Positions 1 through 5,470 of a stretch of DNA of 6,904 nucleotides are shown in pieces. Origin of the DNA: G039029935 sp039029935 (GTDB taxonomy: Bacteria > Chloroflexota > Anaerolineae > Caldilineales > Caldilineaceae). Numbering within the stretch: the stretch's first letter is position 1; each line of letters starts with the position of its first letter. The DNA lies in the NCBI GenBank assembly GCA_039029935.1, contig JBCCFC010000738.1, positions 1 to 6,904 of the forward strand, written 5' to 3'. A model generated the notes under the pieces. The model saw only the letters and a list, made by a program, of their open reading frames with translations, had not been told where the DNA came from and did no database searches. The translations under genes were made by a program, and so were the position numbers.

Positions 1-1078
1 CCGCCAATGATTTCACTGGCGCAGTGGCGTTGACATTCTCGGTCATGATCACAAGAACTTCGTCCATATAGGGCAGTTGGTTGCCTGCGATGTCAACGCG
101 CCAGTAGTATGGATTGCGTGTCCACAGCACAGAGTCTGCACCGATTTCGCTGATGATCCAAGGGTTGAGCGTTGGCATGGTGGTGTCACGGTCGTAGTAA
201 TCGTCCGATGTGCCTGCATGGAACTGGAACGCCTGTTGCCATGACTCATAGCCTTGTTCCTCAGCCAATGCCTCGGCGTCCTCGTTATAGGTTGGCATGT
301 ACTGCTGCAAGGCATGAGAGGCCGCATAGTACTCGCCACCCGCAAAGACCTCAACCGCACGATAGTATGGAATTGAGAAGGTGAACTCAAATGAGTAATC
401 ATCAATGACGTTCAGTCCCATCAATTCGCCACCGGGCATCAGACTGTCAGAAATGTTTGGCATAATCTCTGCATTCTGGACAATCTCTTCATGCCAGAAG
501 CGTATATCCTCGGTTGTAAAGTCATCGCCATCAGACCATTTCATGCCTTCACGCAGATGAATGGTCAGGCTCATGCCATCTTCTGACAGTTCCCAGCCCT
601 TGGCAATGTTGGCATGGTACGCAGCATAGTTTGGATCGAGCATGAAGAAGCCCTGTTGCATACCCTCTGTCAATCCAGAGAATGCACCTGCGCCCTCATA
701 GAACCCGATCACGCGTACTTGGCCGCCAAATTGACCGATGGCATCGCGCGGACGCACCACGCCTGGCTCTGCTGGCAGACGGTCAGCCACGGCTGGCAAA
801 TCACCACTGTCAACCATTGCTGTCATCATCGGCGATTCGCTGAACTCCAGTGTATTGCCTGTGGCTGCTTCATAGTCGGCGACTGTTGCAAACAGGTGAT
901 CCACATAAGGCTCACCCTCGACAGCCATTGCACCGTCACTGCTTTCTTCGGCAGCAGCCTCCTCGGCAGTATCTGGCGCAGCAGCACCATCATCCGCGGC
1001 AGGTTCAGCAGGTGAACCACAAGCTGCAAGTATGGATGCCAGCATGACGATCACGAGAAACAGATTGATACGTTTCAT
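1..1078 (-). CDS. Substrate-binding lipoprotein of a peptide/oligosaccharide ABC transporter (SBP_bac_5 family), partial: C-terminal part beyond left edge
   Basis: This is the extracytoplasmic solute receptor for the transporter encoded upstream. The first 359 residues are present and read without a stop to the left edge; family members usually exceed 500 residues, so a substantial C-terminal part is missing. Residues 1-20 are a lipoprotein signal: Lys-Arg, a hydrophobic core, then the lipobox L17-A18-A19-C20, with Cys20 as the lipidated residue. Residues 22-55 form an Ala/Glu/Asp/Pro-rich flexible linker. The family pattern is clear: GWELSEDGMSLTIHLREGMK (161-180) followed by WSDGDDFTTEDI (181-192), and NPWIISEIG (305-313) followed by RNPYYWRVDIAGNQLPYMDE (321-340). 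The ATG at 1078 is chosen because AAGGAG lies five bases before it and the signal peptide starts there. The gene has the same strand and direction as the permease and ATPase genes but sits 645 bp after the small gene at their end. The 321-340 region resembles binding proteins that import oligosaccharides as well as peptides, so the substrate is open. Confidence 0.93.
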   Translation of the reverse strand, partial: MKRINLFLVIVMLASILAACGSPAEPAADDGAAAPDTAEEAAAEESSDGAMAVEGEPYVDHLFATVADYEAATGNTLEFSESPMMTAMVDSGDLPAVADRLPAEPGVVRPRDAIGQFGGQVRVIGFYEGAGAFSGLTEGMQQGFFMLDPNYAAYHANIAKGWELSEDGMSLTIHLREGMKWSDGDDFTTEDIRFWHEEIVQNAEIMPNISDSLMPGGELMGLNVIDDYSFEFTFSIPYYRAVEVFAGGEYYAASHALQQYMPTYNEDAEALAEEQGYESWQQAFQFHAGTSDDYYDRDTTMPTLNPWIISEIGADSVLWTRNPYYWRVDIAGNQLPYMDEVLVIMTENVNATAPVKSLA

Positions 1079-1083
1079 GTTTT

Positions 1084-1089
1084 CTCCTT
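1084..1089 (-). promoter_or_regulatory. Ribosome-binding site of the binding-protein gene
   Basis: On the minus strand AAGGAG is followed by a five-base spacer (AAAAC) and then the ATG at 1078. It is among the best Shine-Dalgarno matches in the window. It fixes the start codon and fits the high expression usual for solute receptors relative to their membrane partners. Confidence 0.8.
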
Positions 1090-1132
1090 GAATTTAGGTA
1101 TTAAGTAAAATTGATTAAGTCTTTAGGTGTAT

Positions 1133-1230
1133 ATACTACAACGGGACCCAGAGGGTTCTCCGGACTGGAACGGATTTTTTCTCTCGCGCGGAGGCTAAAA
1201 TCCGTTCCAATCCCAAATCCGTTGTAGTAT
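1133..1230. repeat. Nested double inverted repeat (MITE-like element or structured leader RNA)
   Basis: Two perfect inverted repeats lie one inside the other. The outer arms are 12 bp, ATACTACAACGG at 1133-1144 and its exact complement at 1219-1230. The inner arms are 13 bp, TGGAACGGATTTT at 1166-1178 and its complement at 1197-1209, around an 18-base loop. A smaller hairpin (about 1143-1149 with 1153-1159, loop AGA, two G-T pairs) lies between the left arms. Moving the outer boundary in by three bases gives terminal repeats CTACAACGG/CCGTTGTAG at 1136-1227 flanked on both sides by TA, the target duplication expected of IS630/Tc1-type elements. No protein is encoded. The element lies 55 bp upstream of the binding-protein start, so it could also fold in that gene's mRNA as an outer stem closing a junction. 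The repeats are certain from the sequence; the nature of the element is inferred. Confidence 0.75.
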
Positions 1231-1347
1231 GTTTTTTCGTGTCACTTTCTCGGTTTCACTTAAATCATTGATAAGTATTGTAACCAGTTGCTAGAAATAT
1301 AGCTTTCTATGGTTTTGTGTAGAAGCTAATTCAGCATGAAATTGGTG

Positions 1348-1373
1348 ACAGACACCCCGAAAGGGGTGTCTGT
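1348..1373. repeat. Perfect 11-bp hairpin with GAAA tetraloop on the plus strand
   Basis: ACAGACACCCC (1348-1358), loop GAAA (1359-1362) and GGGGTGTCTGT (1363-1373) pair without mismatch. A weaker outer complement, AATTG at 1340-1344 and CAATT at 1381-1385, brackets it. GAAA closed by C-G is a very stable RNA tetraloop, which would form in a plus-strand transcript; the minus-strand loop is TTTC. There is no T run on either side, so it is not a canonical intrinsic terminator. It may be a dispersed REP-like palindrome, an mRNA 3'-end stabiliser, or part of a structured RNA. Confidence 0.7.
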
Positions 1374-1396
1374 GCTAACACAATTGTCTTTACGAC

Positions 1397-1609
1397 CTCC
1401 TGTTAGCTGGAGTGAGTTGCTCCTCGAGATGGTTAAATAGGCTTGTCATGTCTAGAACACCCTCACGTTTCCGCTACCCTTAATCCTAGACCACAGAGCG
1501 ACCGACTGGAACCACATCTATCGGTGTGTTAACCTATCTAACTGCTGCTACAATGTAGCCCTCTGTTAGCTCCTTGTCTATGGATAAAACACCATAGATT
1601 TAGGAGCTA
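1397..1609. other. Region of overlapping hairpins, possible structured RNA or remnant of a mobile-element end
   Basis: Several pairings are visible. TAGCTCCT (1567-1574) pairs with AGGAGCTA (1602-1609), enclosing TCTATGG (1577-1583) paired with CCATAGA (1592-1598) around an eight-base loop. GCTACA (1547-1552) pairs with TGTAGC (1554-1559), enclosed by CTAAC (1538-1542) and GTTAG (1565-1569). The last two structures share bases 1567-1569, so they compete. The nonamer CTGTTAGCT occurs at 1400-1408 and again at 1563-1571, and short GGAG/CTCC stems lie at 1397-1423. A plus-strand ATG at 1580 opens only a five-codon frame (MDKTP then stop). The stems are directly seen. Whether this is a functional RNA, an attenuator-like region or decayed mobile-element DNA cannot be decided from one sequence. 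Confidence 0.4.
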
Positions 1610-1723
1610 TTTAAAATACAGAGTTCAGAAATGAACCCTATATCACTAACATAAATTGAAGCCATATATCCGCGCACATCCATATCAGCGTTAAATCAAA
1701 GCGCAAATATGGGCTTTTAGCAA

Positions 1724-2116
1724 TCAAGTAGCCATCAACTGCTCCCAAGACATCAGTTGCCATCGTTTGCGTGTATCGGCAAACTGTTCCAACAAAATCT
1801 CTCGTGCTTCCTCAGACTCAAAAAATGAGCTGTTTTCAAAGAAGAGCGTGAGCTTTGCCAACCTATCCAATGCAAGGTCTGTCCCCGTTTGTTTCTTGAG
1901 AAAAAAGCCATATAGACTTCGGCGAAACAACTGGCGATTGATCTGCCGCACCCACTTCTTGGGAACCCGACCGTCTGTGATATCCTCAGCGTCACGGAAG
2001 TAACGCGTGATGGCAAAATTGGCGATCTGCTGTGTATACCAGATCAGGGCAAACATGACCGCGATAAAAAACGCAAAGGTCAGGACGATGAACAGTAAAA
2101 ATGATCCTGCTGTCAT
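1724..2116 (-). CDS. Small single-helix membrane protein of unknown function, coupled to the OppF-type ATPase gene
   Basis: The 130-residue product is not recognised as any named family. Residues 5-27 are a hydrophobic membrane segment rich in Phe, Ile, Val and Leu. Then comes a basic stretch (about 38-76, with RDAEDITDGR, KKWVRQ and RRSLYGFFLKK) and a mostly helical-looking, acidic-to-mixed C-terminal part (80-120) ending in WEQLMAT. With the positive charges after the helix, the C-terminal domain is expected in the cytoplasm. The start codon overlaps the stop of the OppF-type gene as ATGA (2113-2116), which implies translational coupling; the ribosome-binding site must lie inside that gene. 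Position and coupling suggest a job with the transporter, such as stabilising or regulating the ATPases at the membrane, but no function can be assigned. Length, clean frame and overlap make it a likely real gene. Confidence 0.8.
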   Translation of the reverse strand: MTAGSFLLFIVLTFAFFIAVMFALIWYTQQIANFAITRYFRDAEDITDGRVPKKWVRQINRQLFRRSLYGFFLKKQTGTDLALDRLAKLTLFFENSSFFESEEAREILLEQFADTRKRWQLMSWEQLMAT

Positions 2117-3147
2117 TCTCGAATCCCACGTAACTCTAATTCATTGGCAAAGTGACACGCCGCAAAGTGTCCCGGGCTGACTTCGGTCAACGCAGGCGTC
2201 TCTTGGCTGCATTGGTCCTTCGCATAGCGACAGCGTGGGTGAAAATAGCACCCTGATGGCGGATTGGCCGGATTGGGAATTTCACCTTCCAGCACAATGC
2301 GGTCGCGTACCTCATCTGGCTCGGACTTGGGGACAGCCGAGAGCAACGCTTCGGTGTAGGGATGTTGCGGTGAGGCATAGAGTTCCTCGGTCGGTGCCAT
2401 TTCCACCAACTGCCCCACATACATCACGGCCACACGGTCGGAAACATACTCAACCACGCTCAGATCATGCGCAATAAAGAGATAGCTCAGACCAAACTCT
2501 TCCTGCAAATCCTTCAGCAAGTTGACAATCTGTGCCTGAATCGAGACATCCAACGCCGAGACAGGTTCATCTGCCACGATCAGTTTGGGATTGGTCGCCA
2601 ACGCCCGTGCAATCCCAATCCGCTGCCGTTGCCCACCCGAAAAGGCATGAGGATAGCGACGCAGATAGCTCGTCTCCAGCCCCACCACGCTCATCAGATC
2701 AACGACCCGCTCTTCCAACTCCGCCCCCGAAACGATGTTATTGGCATGAAGCGGTTCGCTAATCGTCTCAAAAACAGTGCGGCGTGGGTTGAGCGACGAG
2801 AATGGGTCCTGGAAGATCATCTGAATATCTTTGCGCACACCACTGAGCTCTTGATTGGAGAGCTGGGCTAAATCAAGGCTGTGTTCGCCAGTTCCATTGC
2901 TATCACCATTGGCCCCGTGAAAGAGAATCTCCCCAGCCCAAGGTTGATAGAGCCGCACAACACAACGCCCTAACGTCGTCTTGCCGCACCCCGACTCACC
3001 CACAAGCCCCAACGTCTCGCCCCGCCCCAAGGTAAACGACACATCATCCACCGCTTTGACATAACTGGCTGTGCGTCGGAAAAGCCCCCCACTTACAGGA
3101 AAATATTTTTTCAGATTCCTGACCTCTAAAATTGCATCACTTGGCAT
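2113..3147 (-). CDS. Oligopeptide-type ABC transporter ATPase, OppF/DppF-like
   Basis: One of the two ATP-hydrolysing subunits on the cytoplasmic face of the transporter. All ABC motifs are present in 344 residues: Walker A GESGCGKTT (50-58), Q-loop IFQDP (Gln113), signature FSGGQRQ (169-175), Walker B LIVADE (Asp193, Glu194), D-loop SALD (197-200) and H-loop His227. The C-terminal oligopeptide-transporter domain has PHRC-type cysteines at 300, 306, 313 and 331; in related OppD proteins four such cysteines bind a [4Fe-4S] cluster. The N-terminal start (ILEVRNLKKYFPVSGGLFRR) is typical of the F-type subunit, as are DPFSSLNPR and the family length. The ATG at 3147 has no recognisable Shine-Dalgarno sequence, and the 119 bp before it hold tandem repeats, unlike the tight spacing among the other genes. 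The gene's end overlaps the next gene by four bases. Confidence 0.95.
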   Translation of the reverse strand: MPSDAILEVRNLKKYFPVSGGLFRRTASYVKAVDDVSFTLGRGETLGLVGESGCGKTTLGRCVVRLYQPWAGEILFHGANGDSNGTGEHSLDLAQLSNQELSGVRKDIQMIFQDPFSSLNPRRTVFETISEPLHANNIVSGAELEERVVDLMSVVGLETSYLRRYPHAFSGGQRQRIGIARALATNPKLIVADEPVSALDVSIQAQIVNLLKDLQEEFGLSYLFIAHDLSVVEYVSDRVAVMYVGQLVEMAPTEELYASPQHPYTEALLSAVPKSEPDEVRDRIVLEGEIPNPANPPSGCYFHPRCRYAKDQCSQETPALTEVSPGHFAACHFANELELRGIRE

Positions 3148-3189
3148 ATATGTATATCACTTGTGTTCTGCTTTTATCGTTCAACAGAA

Positions 3190-3251
3190 GATGTCACGCT
3201 GATAGCGATGACCTACGATAGATGTCATGCTGATAGCGATAACCTACGATA
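3190..3251. repeat. Two tandem 31-bp imperfect repeats between the two ATPase genes
   Basis: Unit one (3190-3220) and unit two (3221-3251) follow each other without a gap and differ at two of 31 positions (C/T at unit position 8 and G/A at unit position 21). Each begins GATGTCA and ends ACCTACGATA, with CTGATAGCGAT in the middle. The first unit contains a weak self-complementary part, GTCACGC...GCGATGAC, with one bulge. Two copies with no spacer exclude a CRISPR array. The repeats lie in the untranslated stretch between the OppD-type stop and the OppF-type start. Confidence 0.85.
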
Positions 3252-3259
3252 GCAAACTA

Positions 3260-3287
3260 TCAACTGTCAACTGTCAACTCTCAACTG
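3260..3287. repeat. Heptanucleotide tandem repeat (four units of TCAACTG) overlapping the end of the OppD-type gene
   Basis: Four consecutive seven-base units occur, TCAACTG, TCAACTG, TCAACTC and TCAACTG, with one mismatch in the third. The stop codon of the OppD-type gene (TGA, minus strand, 3269-3267) and its last six codons (QLRVDS) lie within the array. Seven-base tandem repeats of this style are known in cyanobacteria as STRR sequences; whether this belongs to a comparable dispersed family in this genome is not known. A seven-base unit shifts the reading frame with each copy gained or lost, so copy number can change the protein's end. Confidence 0.85.
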
Positions 3288-4304
3288 TTCCTCTTCATAT
3301 AGGAAACAACGCACCCAATGCCCACCACTCTGATCCTGCGAAATCGTCACTGGCTCCGGTACTGCGGCATTACAACGCCCGGCCATTGCCTCTGGGCAGC
3401 GATCATAGAACCCACACTGTGGTGGTGGCTCCAGTGGGATCGGGACATTGCCCTTAATCGACTCTAATCGTTCGCCTGTCCCAATTTTAAGGCTAGGACG
3501 AGATTTGAGCAAGCCCATTGTATAGGGGTGTTTGGGATTATAGAAGATATCACGCACAGAGCCATATTCGACAATCTTGCCCAAATACATGACGGCCACA
3601 CGGTCGCAGGTCTCGGCAATCACACCCAAATCATGTGTGATGTAGAGGACTGACATGCCAAACTCATCTTGCAATTCCTCGACTAAATCGAGAATCTGCG
3701 CCTGTACGGTCACATCCAAGGCCGTCGTCGGCTCATCGGCCACCAACAGTTTCGGCTGGGTAGACAATGCCATCGCAATCATCACACGTTGACGCATCCC
3801 ACCCGATAGATGATGTGGATACTCCTTAATCCGCTGTGTCGGGTTGGAGATCCCTACCCGGTTGAGCATGTCCAGCGCAATCTCGTGTGCTTCACGGCTG
3901 TCCGGTGTGCGGTGTAGCTGAATGGCCTCACGTATCTGGTTGCCGATGGTATGCACTGGCGACAAGCTCGTCATTGGCTCCTGGAAGATCATCGAAATGT
4001 CACGCCCACGAATCTCGCGGATCGCCTGTCCAGACGGTTTGAACTGTGCCAAGTCAATGATCTCGCTATCTCTATGCAGCAAAATCTCGCCATCAATCAG
4101 GCGTCCTGGTGAGCCAACCAGCCGCAGCAACGACAACGAGGTCACGCTCTTGCCACAACCGCTCTCACCGATCAGCCCCATCGTCTCTTCTTCATGGATC
4201 GAGAAGGTAACACCATCAACGGCTTGGAGAATACCCTCATCCACAAAAAAATAGGTTTTTAAGTTTTTGACCTCTAGCAGAGGTTGATTCTGTATACTCG
4301 ACAA
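3267..4304 (-). CDS. Oligopeptide-type ABC transporter ATPase, OppD/DppD-like
   Basis: The partner ATPase of the OppF-like subunit, 345 residues. Motifs in order: Walker A GESGCGKS (46-53), Q-loop IFQEPMTSLSP (Gln108), signature LSGGMRQR (166-173), Walker B LLVADE (Asp190, Glu191), D-loop TALD (194-197) and H-loop His224. LSGGM and MTSLSP mark the D-type subunit. The C-terminal domain has cysteines at 297, 303, 311 and 333, the set that forms an iron-sulfur site in characterised OppD relatives. The start is TTG at 4304, preceded by GAGGAG with a five-base gap; the only nearby ATG (4316) is out of frame, and a TGA closes the frame upstream, so TTG is the sensible start. The gene begins 17 bp after the OppC-type stop, indicating one transcript. 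Its last codons lie inside the heptanucleotide repeat, so the tail EEEQLRVDS may not be ancestral. Confidence 0.95.
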   Translation of the reverse strand: MSSIQNQPLLEVKNLKTYFFVDEGILQAVDGVTFSIHEEETMGLIGESGCGKSVTSLSLLRLVGSPGRLIDGEILLHRDSEIIDLAQFKPSGQAIREIRGRDISMIFQEPMTSLSPVHTIGNQIREAIQLHRTPDSREAHEIALDMLNRVGISNPTQRIKEYPHHLSGGMRQRVMIAMALSTQPKLLVADEPTTALDVTVQAQILDLVEELQDEFGMSVLYITHDLGVIAETCDRVAVMYLGKIVEYGSVRDIFYNPKHPYTMGLLKSRPSLKIGTGERLESIKGNVPIPLEPPPQCGFYDRCPEAMAGRCNAAVPEPVTISQDQSGGHWVRCFLYEEEQLRVDS

Positions 4305-4321
4305 ATAGGCTCCTCATCTTT

Positions 4322-5467
4322 CTATTTATACGGATCGGCAGCATCCCGCAGCCCGTCCCCAACAAAATTAAACGCCAACACCGCCACCACCACAAACAAT
4401 GCCGGAATAATCGTCCACCAATAGATCGCCACACTGTGAATATTCTGTGCCTTTTGCAGCAGTACGCCCCAGCTAACGGCGGGTGAGCGTAGTCCCAACC
4501 CCAAGAAACTCAGGGCGGTTTCCCCCAGAATCATCTCAGGGATTGCCAGTGTCAGATGGACAATCAAATAGCTGGCAAAGTTGGGGACAAGGTGAACACG
4601 GATGATGGACCATTCGCTGACATTGGCGACGCGTGCAGCCAGCACATAGTCGAGTTCACGTAGTTCGAGGAATTTGCCGCGCACGACACGCGCCAATCCA
4701 CCCCAGCCCACGAGGGAGAGGATGATGACAATGCCAAAATAGACTTGGACCACCGACCAATCACGGGGCAGAGCCGCACTTAGTGCCAGCCACAGGGGAA
4801 TCGTTGGGATTGAAATTAGGAACTCGATGACACGTTGGATTGCGTTGTCGATGGCCCCGCCATAGTACCCAGAGATGCCACCGAGTAGAATGCCGATGAA
4901 GAAGGAGATGGCGACACCGACCAGCCCAATGGAGAGTGAGAGTCGTGCGGCATAGAAGGTGCGTGAGAAGATATCACGTCCAATGCCATCTGTACCAAAG
5001 AGAAAAATGCCCGGTTCCTCGACGCCAAAGAGACGGATGTCGGTTTTAAATAGCCCTAGAATATAGTGGGTTTCGCCTTTGGTAAAAAACTTGATAGGAT
5101 ACATCACTGATTCATCTTCGACGTAAATTTTTTCCAACGTTTCGGGGTCACGCGAGGAGGCAGTTTCATAGATAAATGGCCCGACAAAATTGCCCTCTTT
5201 GTCAAACAGATGAATGGGCGTGGGTGGACGATAAGAGAACCGTTCAAAGCGAATCTCTGCCGAATAGGGTGAAACAAAATCGGCAAACAGGGCAGTTGTA
5301 TATAAAAGGATGAGGAGCGTTCCCCCCACAATGGCAAGTTTGTGACGACGAAATTTTTGCCACATCAGTTGCCACTGCGAGGCTAAGTAGTAGCGTTCCT
5401 CTGCCGTTAATTTACGTCTGCCAGAGCCTGACTGAGGCGTGTTGGATGGTTGAGTCATTGCAGCCAT
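4322..5467 (-). CDS. Peptide/oligosaccharide-type ABC transporter permease, OppC/DppC-like, with enlarged external loop
   Basis: One of the two inner-membrane channel subunits, 381 residues against the usual 280-310. A polar N-terminus (1-40) leads to helix 1 (about 44-64). Residues 65-156 are an unusually long hydrophilic segment, expected outside the membrane. The family hallmark FGTDGIGRDIFSR follows (157-169), then further helices (about 175-198, 213-232, 240-258, 298-315 and 350-370). The EAA coupling loop, which contacts the ATPase, is DYVLAARVANVSEWSIIRVH (273-292). The C-terminus VGDGLRDAADPYK is typical. The ATG at 5467 is preferred over the one at 5458 because GGAGG lies eight bases upstream. 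That sequence is in the last codons of the OppB-type gene, whose stop is three bases away, so translation is probably coupled. The long loop may touch the binding protein; such extended forms are known in part of the family. Confidence 0.94.
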   Translation of the reverse strand: MAAMTQPSNTPQSGSGRRKLTAEERYYLASQWQLMWQKFRRHKLAIVGGTLLILLYTTALFADFVSPYSAEIRFERFSYRPPTPIHLFDKEGNFVGPFIYETASSRDPETLEKIYVEDESVMYPIKFFTKGETHYILGLFKTDIRLFGVEEPGIFLFGTDGIGRDIFSRTFYAARLSLSIGLVGVAISFFIGILLGGISGYYGGAIDNAIQRVIEFLISIPTIPLWLALSAALPRDWSVVQVYFGIVIILSLVGWGGLARVVRGKFLELRELDYVLAARVANVSEWSIIRVHLVPNFASYLIVHLTLAIPEMILGETALSFLGLGLRSPAVSWGVLLQKAQNIHSVAIYWWTIIPALFVVVAVLAFNFVGDGLRDAADPYK

Positions 5468-5470
5468 TGA

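Larger units (their letters stand above)
1079..1723. other. 645-bp gene-free, structure-rich gap between the small membrane-protein gene and the binding-protein gene
   Basis: No convincing coding frame was seen on either strand. In plus-strand order the stretch holds the ribosome-binding site and about 50 bp of A/T-rich leader of the binding-protein gene, the nested inverted repeat (1133-1230), an A/T-rich part (1231-1340), a GAAA-capped 11-bp stem (1348-1373), a region with several overlapping hairpins (about 1397-1609), and an A/T-rich tail down to the stop of the small gene. No stem is followed by a long T tract on the minus strand, so there is no clear intrinsic terminator separating the binding-protein gene from the upstream genes, and no strong sigma-70-type promoter was recognised either. 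Transcription could continue through the gap at reduced level or restart within it. Confidence 0.7.

Noticed and set aside
614..1015. Plus-strand open frame of 133 codons opposite the binding-protein gene
   Set aside because: Cys/His-rich, without domains, and wholly antisense to a gene with clear family motifs; a shadow of its codon pattern.
1277..1282. Minus-strand TACAAT as -10 box for the binding-protein gene
   Set aside because: Five of six -10 bases match, but no -35-like hexamer lies 16-18 bases upstream and the leader would be about 190 bases.
1580..1597. Plus-strand ATG opening MDKTP, possible transposase start
   Set aside because: The frame stops after five codons and no transposase motif follows in any frame; kept only as a hint within the hairpin region.
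1623..1636. GTTCA-GAAA-TGAAC mini-hairpin
   Set aside because: A five-pair stem is expected by chance in A/T-rich DNA and nothing around it gives a role.
1698..1717. AAAGC/GCTTT stem just after the small gene as an intrinsic terminator
   Set aside because: Only five pairs, a ten-base loop, and few T residues after it on the minus strand.
3190..3287. CRISPR-like array in the gap between the ATPase genes
   Set aside because: The units are directly adjacent with no spacers, and there are two unrelated repeat types.
4237..4434. Alternative ATG at 4316 for the OppD-type gene
   Set aside because: It is out of frame with the ATPase and gives only a short frame; the TTG at 4304 has a proper ribosome-binding site.
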